Positions 1-13,800 of a DNA stretch of 64,000 nucleotides are shown piece after piece (position 1 is the first letter of the stretch; the number at the start of each line of letters is the position of its first letter). Made by a program: the position numbers and the translations under genes. This DNA is from Nemopilema nomurai (lineage: Eukaryota; Cnidaria; Scyphozoa; Rhizostomeae; Rhizostomatidae), in NCBI GenBank assembly GCA_003864495.1, contig ML133395.1:2616469-2680468 (forward strand), written 5' to 3'. The notes beneath the pieces were generated by a model that saw only the letters and a program-made list of their open reading frames with translations, made no database searches and had not been told where the DNA came from.

Positions 1-99
1 GAAATTCCAAATTTAGCTCAGAATTAAAGAGCATAATTAGTGAAACATTGTGGTGGTGGTTTCACTCTTGTATAATCATTATTTCTGGAGATACAGAGC

Positions 100-2400
100 T
101 TTTAGTGTTGGTTGCGATCCCGCTAAAAACACAAGGCTATAGCCTTGCTAAAATTGAAATCACTAGACTAGGATCTGAGGAAGCTATGGATAGCATTGGT
201 GTTATTATTTGATAAGTATTTCATGAGATACAGCTGAGAGGGCACTTGTGTCATTTGCGAAAAACTTGCAAAATAGTAAGCCTATAATCTTGCAAAATGG
301 TAAATTTTTGATGGAACTTTCTTTGGTCTGATTGGACTTGAAATCACTAGACTAGGATCTGAGGATGCTATGGATAACATTGGTGGGATTTTTCGATGAC
401 TATTTCACGAGATACAGCTGCGAGGGCACTTGTGTCATTTGCAAAAAACCGGCAAAACAGTAAGCCTATAATCTTGCAAAATGGTCAATTTTTGATGGAA
501 TTTTTTTTTGGTCATAGTCCATTTTGCAAGATTATAGGCTTACTGTTTGCCAGTTTTTTGCAAATGGCACAAGTGCCCTCTCAGCTGTATCTCGTGAAAT
601 ACTTATCAAATAATCACACCAATGCTATCCATAGCATCCTCAGATCCTTGTCTATTGATTTCAAGTCAAATCAGACCAGAGAAAATTCCATTAAAAATTG
701 ACCATTTTGCAAGGCTATAGGCTTACTGTTTGCCAGTTTTTTGCAAATGGCACAAGTGTCCTCTCAGCTGTATCTCGTGAAATACTTATCAAATAATCAC
801 ACCAATGCTATTCATAGCATCCTTAGATCCTAGTCTATTGATTTCAAGTCCAATCAGACCAAACAAAATTCCATCAAAAATTGACCATTTTGCAAGGCTA
901 TAGGCTTACTGTTTGCCAGTTTTTTGCAAATGGCACAAGTGCCCTCTCAGCTGTATCTCGTGAAATACTTATCAAATAATCACACCAATGCTATCCATAG
1001 CATCCTCAGATCCTAGTCTATTGATTTCAAGTCCAATCAGACCAGAGAAAATTCCATTAAAAATTGACCATTTTGCAAGGCTATAGGCTTACTGTTTGCC
1101 AGTTTTTTGCAAATGGCACAAGTGCCCTCTCAGCTGTATCTCGTGAAATACTTATCAAATAATCACACCAATGCTATTCATAGCATCCTCAGATCCTAGT
1201 CTATTGATTTCAAGTCCAATCAAACCAAACAAAATTCCATCAAAAATTGACCATTTTGCAAGGCTATAGGCTTACTGTTTGCCAGTTTTTTGCAAATAGC
1301 ACAAGTGCCCTCTCAGCTGTATCTCGTGAAATACTCATCAAATAATCACACCAATGCTATCCATAGCATCCTTAGATCCTAGTCTATTGATTTCAAGTCC
1401 AATCAGACCAAACAAAATTCCATCAAAAATTGACCATTTTGCAAGGCTATAGGCTTACTGTTTGCCAGTTTTTTGCAAATGGCACAAGTGCCCTCTCAGC
1501 TGTATCTCGTGAAATACTTATCAAATAATCACACCAATGCTATCCATAGCATCCTCAGATCCTTGTCTATTGATTTAAAGTCAAATCAGACCAGAGAAAA
1601 TTCCATTAAAAATTGACCATTTTGCAAGGCTATAGGCTTACTGTTTGCCAGTTTTTTGCAAATGGCACAAGTGTCCTCTCAGCTGTATCTCGTGAAATAC
1701 TCATCAAATAATCACACCAATGCTATTCATAGCATCCTTAGATCCTAGTCTATTGATTTCAAGTCCAATCAGACCAAACAAAATTCCATCAAAAATTGAC
1801 CATTTTGCAAGGCTATAGGCTTACTGTTTGCCAGTTTTTTGCAAATGGCACAAGTGCCCTCTCAGCTGTATCTCGTGAAATACTTATCAAATAATCACAC
1901 CAATGCTATCCATAGCATCCTCAGATCCTAGTCTATTGATTTCAAGTCCAATCAGACCAGAGAAAATTCCATTAAAAATTGACCATTTTGCAAGGCTATA
2001 GGCTTACTGTTTGCCAGTTTTTTGCAAATGGCACAAGTGCCCTCTCAGCTGTATCTCGTGAAATACTTATCAAATAATCACACCAATGCTATTCATAGCA
2101 TCCTCAGATCCTAGTCTATTGATTTCAAGTCCAATCAAACCAAACAAAATTCCATCAAAAATTGACCATTTTGCAAGGCTATAGGCTTACTGTTTGCCAG
2201 TTTTTTGCAAATAGCACAAGTGCCCTCTCAGCTGTATCTCGTGAAATACTCATCAAATAATCACACCAATGCTATCCATAGCATCCTTAGATCCTAGTCT
2301 ATTGATTTCAAGTCCAATCAGACCAAACAAAATTCCATCAAAAATTGACCATTTTGCAAGGTTATAGGCTTACTGTTTTGCCAGTTTTTCACAAATGACA
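100..2400. repeat. 183-bp satellite array with inverted head and 915-bp higher-order period
   Basis: About ten direct copies of a 183-bp monomer run from roughly 525 to 2400; the word accattttgcaaggctata recurs at about 701, 884, 1067, 1250, 1433, 1616, 1799, 1982 and 2165. Two further copies at about 160-510 lie in the opposite orientation, so the array starts with a head-to-head junction near 505-525. Diagnostic variants recur five monomers apart: cagatccttg at 641 and 1556, and tgcaaatagc at 1291 and 2206, both separated by 915 bases. This is a higher-order repeat. The array decays after about 2390, and a strongly diverged monomer is recognisable at about 2490-2560. No coding function is seen; the open frame at 396-701 lies entirely inside the repeat. 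Confidence 0.93.
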
Positions 2401-2559
2401 TAGAGACTCCTTCGGGTGTAGATGGTGATAAATACTGACCATTTAATTACAGAAAAAGAATCCATTGCAACTTTATGTCTTAGTCGCCTCACTAAACCGA
2501 ACAAGATACCTTAAAAAATTGAACTGTTTCGAAGGCTATTGGATATTTGTTGTGTTGTG

Positions 2560-5500
2560 TTTTGCTTGTGACACAAGAACTTCAAAGTCTGTGACTCTTG
2601 AACTACTGGCCATTAGAATAGAATCATATAGAATAATTCTCACAAATAGTACAGTTTGTGCTCGTCAAATAGCCACTCTTTTGGCGCAATTTTTGCTAAT
2701 GTTTAGTGCAAGGTTCTAAAGTTTTTTCTCGTAGTAGCCTCACTTACAATTATTGCCTCAAATTCCCAGTCTTCCATTGTATGCGGGGGGTTCCGGCATG
2801 GTTTTTCACCAGTCCAGATTCTGCAAAGGCTATTAATATGGTATGCATTGCCTTTGGTGTATAAGTTGCTGGCAGCGTTTATTTACAAGATATCATGGGA
2901 CCAGTTGCCCTGGGCAATATCATATAGTTATGCAACATCTCTACTCTTTCAGTCTACGTCCGCCGAAGGTTTTGAGAGACACACAGCTCATGCCACGTGA
3001 CTTGTTTTTAAGTTGCATAACTTGACTTTGGCAGCAATTCCTTATTAAGGCTGCTGTAGGTACTTGCATAGTCATTTGCAAAAGTGGCCGACGAATGTAT
3101 ATGCATTCTGCGTAGAAGGTTAATTTAAGTTGGCTTGGGAGGCTTTTCGGCGTGGACAGAACATTAACGTTCTAACGAAAGATATCGGGATAACAAAGGA
3201 TTTATTTTGACTATGAATGAGCAATTTACCTTGGGAGAATGGTCTCTGTGCGTGCGGCATTTTAATTGCAAACAGTAACAGCAACAGTCTTTGCTCAAAG
3301 TTGTTGTTTGTGACAATTGCCTAAAAGAGGATAAAATACTTTTAGTGATGATACACTTTCTGGTGGTATACTTTCTCGAAATTGCAATAGAGTACATTAG
3401 GAGCAGCTTTGTAAAATTCTGTGCGTTTGATATACAGGTAATAGGATGAAACATCCAGTATTATTGCTAATACCATGCAACAGGTATAATATTGGACGCA
3501 CTTGCACCTAACCATTAAGCCGTAGCTGTTTTGTTTGATACGAATCAAGAACATTCATACAATACCAGGTCTATGTACTTATCACTGCTATTTTGCGCCA
3601 TTACTGCGGGCATCATATATGGAAAGAATAGGTGATGTGCATACCGCTTGACTGGTTGAAAGCAAACTTTGTAAACATGTTTATTCAAAATGATGATCAA
3701 TATGCTTGCCCGGGAATTGCTGATTATCAGTTATGTTTGTTTATTAGACACCAAATTTATTTATACTATGGTATAACTATTAGGCAATGGTTCAATATCT
3801 GTGGGAGACGGCAATCAACGAGACTTTTGGCAATGGACGATCATAGAGGAGACATGATGAATGTAGATGGAGAATGTGTTGAACACCTCAACGACTTCAA
3901 TTTGCTTTGGTCATACATCACAAACATTGATGGAGGAATCTTACAGCTTCAAACGGCTTGAGTTTTGGAGATGCATCATACAAACCATGCGTTTAAATTA
4001 AAGCTAACTTAAAATATATTTTAAGCAGCATCATATTCAGCTATTTCTTCTGATTTATTCATTTCGAAGATCTTCGTTTCATCTGAGGTCAAAGATCTTT
4101 GAAAGAGTTGTCTGCTTTGCAGAGATCTCTTTACCCTTCCTTTTTCGTAAAATGATTACACCATCTTCATAGATTTTAATTTACCCAAGTGCTTTAATGC
4201 ATGTCTATCCATCAACATTAACCTTCCAGGCTTCGGATCACCGTATCTATGTTTATCTCGTCATTGCGTCATCCACTTGAAATCAGCTGTTGTTGTGTAC
4301 AACTTGCCCACTAACAAGTGCCTGTTATCGATTGTTTGTGGCCCTGTGGTCAAATGGGCCCTTCTCCACCTAAATCCTCTTCACTTTTAATGACTGTTTC
4401 CTAAATGCAAATTGAAATTTTCCCCTAAGGAGATTATTCGATAATTCCCACTGTATTGAAATAATAAGCAAATCCTTTTGGCTTACGTGTACTGTGTGGT
4501 TGATGTACTCCTCCGCGATGCCATTTGATTATTGATTTGATTCATCTTTGTCTATTCATCTTCATCAATCTTTTTGCAGGCAGAATACACTTCATGAGCT
4601 TCCATTTCAAATGCTCATAATCGTCGACTTGGAAACTTCCCCTGTGAAGTTAATTGCAAGAGTCATTGGCTGACATTCATACAAACGCCTCACAACAATA
4701 CTGCGGCGTAAAAAGGTCACAAAACACTAATTCAAGCCTCAAGAAATTCTCAAATGCTGTATAAAATGCTGGCAAGCGTGCCAACAGAGGTTCACCTCAC
4801 GGCCCTTGTTGAAAAGCTGAACATTGATAATGGTTACAAAGAAATAAAGTTCCAATAGTCTCTTTGCAAATTATAAGCGGGCACAGACATTAAGTCGGCC
4901 CCCAAACAAGGGGCTCTGCTTAAGGCCAGTAACTAGAGGCAAGGATAATAGATTGTCCGGGTCATTAAAGAGGTTCAAATGGGCCTACATTCCTTGAAAG
5001 TTGTGACACTGGACTGTAAAAGAGAGGAAAAGAACTTTTTCACACTCTTCTCCACACAATAAGTCAAATATCCCTTGTGCATGAAACCATGCAGGATACG
5101 TTTCCAAAATTTAATGATGAAGAAATTGTTCCTCATTGACTGAAGTTGCCAGGAACTGTCACATGTTAAGTTGGCAATAAAAACTTTTTTGGCCAATAAT
5201 AAGGGGTTTAGTTCCAAAGTAGATGGGTTTTTGTTACATTTCAGGGTGCATGATACAAATGGGTCAATAGACACTTTAGTATTTCACTTAATTAAATAAG
5301 ATATGATCAAGGACACTTAACCAGAAAAGGTCCTCAGAGACATGTCATAACCACAAGAATCCATATTTTCATATATCTCCCTAACCTAAACGCCTTGACA
5401 AATATTAGAAATATCAATGTCCACTCACGAGGCTACTAATTCAGAAAATTAATAACTGCTTTCACTAAAACATGAATCCTTCCGTAATGAACCTTAATTT

Positions 5501-6700
5501 AAGTTTTTATTAATGTTGGGAACAAAGCCGTGGATAGCATTGCGAAGCGGGTAAGCTGATTTCCACCGTTTAAGTGCGGCTTTGGGTAATTGGGGATGTC
5601 GCAAGACGGATGACGAAAGCAAACATGAAGCAACCTGTTCATTGACAAAGTCAGGTACAAGGCCCATTTAATGGCCATGACGAGATAAAAAAGCAGCAAA
5701 GATGTCAGCTTGAATGCTAGTTGTTATCGACAGAATCCTATTTACTCAAATATTTAAGCCAATTCGAATAGTGTGTGTCGTTGAAATGTGTATGGTGTTG
5801 ATTTTAATTCGATACAAACCACGTATCGAGGTTTTCAACTAAAGGAGGCGGTCTTACTAATCTCTTCTAAACCTTTTGCTCAACCCCCGGCTCCAAAGCT
5901 TTGCTCAAGGCAAGGCGTCTAGGACATTGACTACAGCAGGGAGGTTAGGCTGGACAAAAACCACGCTCTCATTAGTCGTAGACAGGTGCTTTGCTAGAAA
6001 AAGCAGGTTTTATTCATCAAGTACAACTTTGGCTCGATATCTTAAATATTAATTTCGTGTTTGATTGCGATGGCAACAATCGGATGTTAATGTCACCTCG
6101 GAAAGTATCACCGTTTGGAAAGCAGGGTCAACTCTCGCTTCAATCCGTTAGACACCAAGAAGAATTAGTGCTAAAAATTCAGTAAACAAGGCAATTCAGC
6201 ATTGTCACGGAAGACAAAGAAGTGTTGTACGAATAGGTAACACAGACAGTAAAACAAAATTTCCACCTTGGATTGAGATCGTTCTTGTAACTCGACGAAT
6301 GCTGGTCATTTTCTCGACAGATCTCGTGCACGCGATACTCCAACTTGAAAGCAGAATCATTGGAAGTTTAGCTGATCGTTAACCGAAAAGCCAAACAGTA
6401 ACTAGGGTTTGTGAAAGTCACACCAGCTAATTGAATTTAGATTACTCCATCAGATGGCCTTGGAAAGGGAGCAGACAGTAATGGGTGCAAGATAAAGCCT
6501 CTGAATTTTCAGGCCAGTTTCTTATCAAAGAACGTACCACTGGGTGGTCAGAATTCTGCTATCGTCCACATTGGAATGCGATAACGCGCTGCAAAAGTGA
6601 TGATTTTTTGGCCTAAAGCTTTCATTCAAGAATTATCAAGAGAACGGCTTTCCTTGTTCGACCTGGTTGAAGAGCACTTAGTTTTTGTCTCATAATTATT
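2560..6700. other. Non-coding stretch, no supported gene
   Basis: AT-rich sequence with only short open frames. The longest (3632-3961 +, 109 codons; 4975-5274 -, 99 codons) show no recognisable domain, no convincing splice pattern and low-complexity composition. I see no RNA gene or clear transposon here. Confidence 0.5.
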
Positions 6701-6737
6701 TGGATTCACATTTTTGAGAACGTTCTTGCAAAAAGAC

Positions 6738-7436
6738 ATGAGTTATCAGAAGCTCTTACTGGAATACGCGCAAACGCTGTCGAATTTCGAGAAATCGCTC
6801 GACGAAACTGGCGGGAAAAGGCTACGATGGGAGAAGGATGAAGCCATGGGAAACAGCAAGTTTCGATGGACAGGCACGAAAGTTAGGTACGCCCACGTCG
6901 TAAATCGCAGCTTGCAGATGAACCTCGACAAAAACGTGACTGTCTGGGCGAAAACACACGGGAGCACGTGCAATGAAATCGAGTCGAAGCAACGTGAGTT
7001 GTGGGTGGCGCAAATAAAGCGAAACAACCACGCCGGTACATCCTATTTGAACCGCCATGGAAAGCCGACGCTCAAGATCGTAAAACCGTTGGTTTATAAA
7101 CAAACGAACGCCTCTCCGCAACAGCTGAATGCGACGGCAACGCCGTTTAGCACCGCGTCAGACTTTTCAATATACAGAAGGCCGTACGACCCAACTGAGC
7201 GTGAAGCCCAAACCGACAGCGCGCAAAAGCTCCCGGCTGTTGAGAAGGCGCAGGCAAAACAGGCCTCGAGAATCGCCTGGTACTCAGGGTCCTCCACAGC
7301 GTCAACATCACCGTTGTACTCTGACGCATCTCCAGTGTTTGAGAGAGAGACTGCTGTTCGAAGGGCGTCGACATCGGCACATCTTGACATGAAGAAGGAA
7401 CCCTTGCTCGCACGGAGAAGATGTTCCGCTCGCTGA
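6738..7436 (+). CDS. Single-exon orphan protein, 232 aa
   Basis: An uninterrupted frame from ATG at 6738 to TGA at 7436. The frame opens 24 bases upstream at a TTG, but 6738 is the first ATG and starts a leucine-rich helical segment (MSYQKLLLEYAQTL). The N-terminal half (residues 1-110) is charged and rich in Lys, Arg and Trp, and could form a small fold. The C-terminal half is rich in Ser, Thr, Ala and Pro with many Arg/Lys and looks disordered. There is no signal peptide or membrane segment. The local base composition is clearly more GC-rich than the flanks, which supports real coding selection. I do not recognise the family. It may be a lineage-restricted nuclear or cytosolic protein, or one exon of a longer gene. 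Confidence 0.55.
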   Translation: MSYQKLLLEYAQTLSNFEKSLDETGGKRLRWEKDEAMGNSKFRWTGTKVRYAHVVNRSLQMNLDKNVTVWAKTHGSTCNEIESKQRELWVAQIKRNNHAGTSYLNRHGKPTLKIVKPLVYKQTNASPQQLNATATPFSTASDFSIYRRPYDPTEREAQTDSAQKLPAVEKAQAKQASRIAWYSGSSTASTSPLYSDASPVFERETAVRRASTSAHLDMKKEPLLARRRCSAR

Positions 7437-7479
7437 GGGCAGAGTGTCTTATAAAATTGGGACATTTCATTATCACCTA

Positions 7480-10010
7480 ATCATCAAGTTCATTTTGAAC
7501 TTGTTATAATCAGCTGTATCATTAACTCTCCTTTCCTTCAATCAGTCATTTGTTATTCTGATAAATATATCAACTACAGCTTGTATATTACAGATACAGC
7601 TTATTTCCACTTCAAAAACCTGTTTCTATCTTTCGTAAAATCTTTATCCATAATAGTAAGCCACAAAAACTAGGCAACACTGTAAAAGTTCCCCCTTTTC
7701 TTGCTGTATTTTTTTAAAGGACTGCATGCAGCGTTTTAATGGGGTCTATACGGTAGAACGAGCTTGGCGGTAATAGTTCTCTTTCACGTCAAGAAGACCT
7801 AGAGACCATAGCAGAACATTACAACTTGTAGTAAATTAGGGTTCACGAATAGAGAACTTAATCGTCCTCAGTATCAAAGTAATAGTGAATCCACCGTGAC
7901 ATATTAACTATAATGAAGAACATGGATCACGCTATAATCCAGGTGAATGCAGCTGATGAAGAAAGCTCTATGTATGCATGTTTTGTGCGCGTGTAAAGTT
8001 GATTTGATCTAAAAGAAACTTTTAAACGATTGTGAAAGAAAGAAACTGATTTCGCAAAATAGGCGTGTTGGGAAGAGGGTGTGAATTTACAAAATAATGG
8101 CAGATTTCAATACAGTTTAAAGGGTAGTTTGGTCTATGAATAGTGGTGTGATACAGATATGAATCCTCGCCATTCTATAAGTCATTGGTCTCATACACAA
8201 GTCAAAAAGGCACCATAGAAAGTAAAATCATAGTTCACGAGAAAAGGAAACTTTGTGTTTTTGATGTCACACGAGGGCTGGTTAATAACTGACACAGTAT
8301 GCCGTGAAGTATAGGCTCGAAGTATGTCCGATTGTGCGTAGCGCCGCTTTTAGGTCTTCTTATAGCTAATTAATGGTGGTCAAATCTACTCTCTACACAA
8401 GAAATGCCAAAAAGAAGTTTGCAGAATTAAAGAATCAATCCAATTTCATACTCTAAAAAATTCACGTTTCGCTAAATTGACGAAATAATTTTCCTATTTT
8501 CTTTTCGTAGGGCTTTCAAGATGGTCACAGGAGCATTTGCACTAAAGGAGCGAGCCATTGAAACCTTATAAATGATGGCTAATTGACGAAAATATCATTC
8601 GATTGATTTAATTGTGAAAGAAAGTCTTGAAGTTCAAACCCTAGTTTAACCGATTTTTATTTCATCAAGTAATGTGCGGTCTGAAGATTGGGCGGATAAT
8701 CAGAAACGCCTGCGCAGAGGAGAGGCAGAGGAGAGGCGTGGGTGTGAAATTCAATACAAGGTTCTAAATCGTGACGCATCCATTGAATGATCGATGTGCA
8801 ATCCCTACTGCGCATGCTCTGAAGATGTGTTTACTGGATTGTGAAATATTCGCCATCAAAATCCATTCAAGAGCGATTCTGATGGATGCTATTTTCGCAT
8901 CAAAACGATCTCAACTCGCGAATGCTGAACACGGGTTTGGAAACTGCTAGTTGTTGTTTAGAAATCAAAACATTTAAAAAGCCTTTTCAGCATAAAGAGA
9001 AAACTCTTTCAAAAATTATCGGCTTATGCATCATTCATTAACTTCTTGTTTATGTCCGAGATCGAAAAATTAAAACTTCTTTACAAACGCCTATGTCATG
9101 CCTAAATACAACTTGATTCTATGCATTTTTTATAATAGAATTTTCTCTCTTGCAGCTGTGTGATCGCAAACTAACATCAGAAAAGGACTTAATTCTAGAG
9201 AGCAAAGGCCGCGGTACTATGCCCTGGAATTGACAAAAGGAGTCAAAGACAAATTTTTTTAAAAAGTAGCAGTTAACTAGCCGCTGGAAAAAAGAATCGC
9301 CCAAGTTGTTAATTGAAAGAGATGGCAAAGTTGCAAGCTATTTGCAATTTGCAATCACAGTGACAAAGCTTTTGCGTATATAATTTCCGTTGCGAAATGC
9401 CGAAACGCATGGAGGTGTTTTAAAAATGCAAGAGGAATGAATTTTACTGATGAAGTACGATCGGTTAATTGAAAAATCATGGAAAATCATCAGAGCTCTA
9501 GTCTTGAAAGATTAGCACGGATTTAAATATGAATACATTTATATGTGGGTTTCTAATTACTTTAAAAGGACGATGGAAAAATTTCAAGTCTGGTTACGCC
9601 TAACCCATGAGTTGCCTATCCGATTCCTTTATCCTCACTAAAATAAATATTCTGGTGCAGCAACTATCAATAATCCGATTTTGGTGAACGTTTTGAGATC
9701 ATTACCGCTTCCACTAGTTGGAGATCATGGGTCGCACTAAACCATGTCCTGCAATTTTAGATTAAATCGCATTAGGTTACGTCATGGCTTGGCAACTCTC
9801 TTGAATGTTCTCGTACTGAATCGAATGGGGTGAAGCAAGGAAAAACAAATGTGAAATAATAGAATAGTTTATGTGAAAACGTAAGTCAAATGAAAATCCT
9901 CAATATCAGGAAGAAACATGTGTAGATATGCAATAAAAAACATTGATTTGGGTGGAAAAGGCCGCTGTATGTGCGAAACGTACATGGAGCATGATCTCCT
10001 AAAAGGCCTT
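7480..10010. other. Non-coding stretch, no supported gene
   Basis: AT-rich intergenic sequence between the orphan gene and GET4. It contains a short GC-rich tandem (aggagaggcag, about 8718-8740) and no open frame worth calling. I see no RNA gene. Confidence 0.5.
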
Positions 10011-10014
10011 CTAC

Positions 10015-10260
10015 GCTCTTTCATTTCATTTCATTTCACTTGTTTAAGAAGGGTAGCCCGTCAGCATAGCTGATTTTCAAGGGGCCCTCCATTTACAATA
10101 CTTACAAATAAATATAATATGTAAATAACTAAATTAACCTAATTACAATTCAATACAAAACTTTGAACAATCCTTTTAAAAAACGTATCAAAAACTGTTA
10201 AAAACCCATTTAAACCCCCTTTTAAAACCCTACAACAATCTAAAATATGCATGTACAATA
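10015..10260 (-). mobile_element. Probable 3' end of a non-LTR retrotransposon (minus orientation)
   Basis: On the minus strand, a GC-rich segment containing gggctacccttcttaaac is followed by a terminal run of the pentamer GAAAT (plus-strand TTTCA repeats at about 10018-10041). A short 3' UTR ending in a simple tandem tail is typical of L2/CR1-type LINE 3' ends. No reverse transcriptase remains in the window, so this would be a 5'-truncated copy. The class assignment is an inference from the tail pattern only. Confidence 0.4.
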
Positions 10261-10813
10261 TGAAAAATTTCCTGACTTTAAGTTATCAGGTGCGAAAAGT
10301 GTATTTTAAATATTCAGTTGATAATGAATGAAAGAAGGAACAAAGTTTATGTTTGAGTTTTCCTTTATTTCAAATCATAAAAACTGCATTTATTGCTTGT
10401 GCTGTTGTACTTTGAATAACCTGTGCAGCTCCCAAACTAACAAAGATATGCGACAACAAACTCTGCTGCGCTTTGCACTTTCGTGAAAAGAGATAGAAGA
10501 GATAGTAATGCAATAATACTGTCTAGGCCTGTTTACAAGAATCTTGAAGATAGCATCATGCAATTATTCTCTGGGTTTATATAAACATCACCTTTGCATC
10601 ATCTTTTGCCATTCCTAATTGCTTTTTGAAATTAAATTCACAATCATTTAGTATTGGTGCAAATCTTAATTGAACAAAGATCTGAACAATTAAAAGTAAC
10701 TTTTAAAAAGTTGTATAAAATACCATGTTTATGAACATAATTTCTCTGGTTTTCAATTACCAAGCAACAGCAACCACTTCAAAAAATTAACTCGAGGTTT
10801 TTTGTGATGCAAT

Positions 10814-13800
10814 ATGGCGTCCGGAAGATCGAGAAGCGATAAAGCTAGGGCGAGAAAGTTTATCGGAGAATTGAAAATAAGGTTGAGGATGGAGATTATT
10901 ACGAGGCAACTCAAATAGCAAAAACTCTTTTCTTCAGGTAGGAAAACCAGCCCTTTTAATAAATCGTATAAGATTCATGCAATCGGTCTCTCTCTGGAGA
11001 GCTCCCGGAACTCTAAAATGGACATCTAGTAGCTAGTAGTTAGATATACTCTTAAACTTCAATAAAAAAATATTCTTTTTTGGATTAGTCTGGTAGCAAC
11101 TTAAAAATTAAGTTTAGGTTGTACCCTTGGAACTCATTTCCAATTAAAAACAGTCAAAGGAAGAGGGAGGGGTTGAAGTTTTCTTTTAGCAACGATTGCT
11201 CTGCGAATCAAAGGGATCGCAATTAAAAGTTACTTCTATTTTGAAGTGCTCCAACCAGCATAGTTGATTTGACGTGCAGAACATGGGGTTAGGCTGAGAA
11301 AAGCCGCGAGTTGTCAGTTGTCTATTGAAATAATCGTTTGTATAGCCAACTGCAACAATAAATGTTTAGTTAAAAGGGAAAGTCTTTTTTCTTCAGCCCT
11401 TTGAGATGATTAAATGTGATGATTTATTGCAAAGTTTCTGATTATGGAAATGATTTGTGGATCTTTTTCTGGTCAACTGTACATTGTGTTGACTTTTTTG
11501 CTTTAACTACTTGTTTTTTCAGATACAAGGTTCAAGGAAACTTTGAAGAGGCTTTAAAAATATGCCATCGCTGTGCTGTACTTCTACTTAGAAGTTGCCA
11601 GGTACAGTTTCTCTGAGACCTAGATACTTATGTAGCTATAGATATAGGTATAAATAAACTCAGAAACTGTATAATGAGACTTTGCTTCAAGTTTTTTAAT
11701 GCACAGATGTATCAATGGCTTATTATGTTTGTTAGAGCTTTCTCTGTTCCAAGTGGATTACCCATTTATAATCAAAGTTTTTCAAATAGCATTAACATAA
11801 ATAACATCTCCAGGCCTGGCCGTTTGTATTTTTGCAAGTGAGCCATCAATCGCCCCCCTCATTTGCTCAGACAAGCTAAATCAAGAACATGTAAAGTTTG
11901 CTAAAAATAGTTTATAGGTCAAGCATATTGCTATAATTCAACACAAAAGAGTTTTTATAGATCCAAACAAAGTTGATATTGTCCACAATATTACATGCAC
12001 CATAGTCTACAAATTATGTCAAAAACATCAGTAATTTCAGTCTACGAAATAGTCACTGTCATTGGACTCTCAGTCTGTTTTCTGTCTCTTTTCAACATCA
12101 ATGTCGACAGAATGTGCCAAGATGTCTTTTTTCTTTTCCGCCTTCACTTTGTCATTTGTTTCTCCATGGTTTCATGGACAGCCGACGATCATTAAGTAAA
12201 AGGTCAAAACACTCAATGACGGAATTTGATCCTGCTATTTGTTATGAACAACTCGATAACAAGGCACAAGTTGGGAAACTGAAGCCTGTTAAGCTCATAA
12301 CTTACTGCCAAAGAACTTTTGGCTCGCTCACCTCAAACCGCGAGGCTTGCATCTTTTTAAATTTCCTTCATCTGTTTCGAAACAGACCTTCGAAACACAA
12401 CTTCAAATTTTATCAAACTTTTTCTTTGGGTTCATTTGTACTTCCGTCCAAAAGAACAGTAATTATTCTTTTCTGAAAGACACATAGCATATATATTCAT
12501 TTTAAATTTTTCAGCATGAAAATGGTATAGATTTGGCCAGAGATATGATTAAATGTTACAATGAAGGAGAAGTAGAGGTGACAGATGATAATGTTGGTAA
12601 GTTTGAGAAACAGTTTCAGTCATAAATCCATCAGGTTTAGAACAATACTGCTCTTCACAATGATATGATTCTGATGTTGCTTTATCGCACAAAATATTTT
12701 GCTTATTAAGGAACCAGAACGTAACAAGCTGAAGTGGCAGTAACTATTTGTTTGGCCACCTGTTGTCTTTTCCAATGAAATGGTTTTCTTTGCGGAACTC
12801 TCAACTTATCTTAGACATGGCTAATTCATGTGCCATCCTTCATTACTTTATATTTTGGTTGCTGGTCAAAATACATTTGAAGGCTCTTTGAGGTTTTTCT
12901 TTATCAGATCGAATAATTGATATTTTGCAACTATGCAAGCAAGACTCTGTATCAAGGGAGGATTTTGTAAGAGAATCTTTACTGTGAGTAAAACTGAGTT
13001 TGTTTATTTTAAATTCATTTGTCATAATAGTCATTGTGGGAATTTGTTTTTTTGAACCTTGAAGTTATTAGTGAACAGATCAAATTTATTTGTTGGACTT
13101 AACTAGTCTTAGCTTAACTGTAACTATACTTTTGTAGATGGTCCAAATCAGGGCACAAATTTGGACACCCAAAAATTCACCAAGCAGTTGCAATAAAGTT
13201 TTGGGAAGGTAGTTATTTTGACACCTGTGGAATCAATTTTTCTTCTTGTTGAAACACATCAGGCCATAAAATGATTCATTTTATCTATTCTTGCCACTTT
13301 TACATCATGAATATGAAGGCTATTTACATCAGAGACTAGACTATGGATGTTTAATATGTGTAATGTTTTATCAAAATTAAGATGTTCTTGAATTTTTAAT
13401 TTCCTTTTTACCCAATTTTCACAGAAAGAAATTATAGCTCTGCACGGCAACACTTTGTACATGGTCAAGAAGGTGAAAAATATGGAGCATTCTTGGTTGA
13501 ATATCATGTGATGTCAGGTTTTCCAGGAGAAATCGATCTCTTTGTAACCCAAGCAGTTCTGCAGTAAGTTTTTACTAATTCAATAAGCACTTTTAATTTT
13601 CAGAAGCATCTAATGTATCATGAAATTGTTTTAGTACCATAACAAATTTATTATTGTGTTTTGTTCTGTAAAACCTAGGATATTTAAAGGCTAAGGTCTC
13701 CTGCAATCAAAAAATTAAACTGTCAATGAATTTTTGCCTTGTTCAGCTTTTCACCAGTACCCCAATACTGTGGCTGCACAAGAGATGTTTGATTATTTGC

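Noticed and set aside
396..701. 101-codon plus-strand frame
   Set aside because: Lies across the inverted satellite junction; sequence is the repeat itself.
1..2400. CRISPR-like repeat array
   Set aside because: Monomers are long (183 bp), contiguous and lack unique spacers; the context is eukaryotic.
7094..7476. Minus-strand frames opposite the orphan gene
   Set aside because: Shadows of the GC-rich plus frame; composition is typical of an antisense reading.
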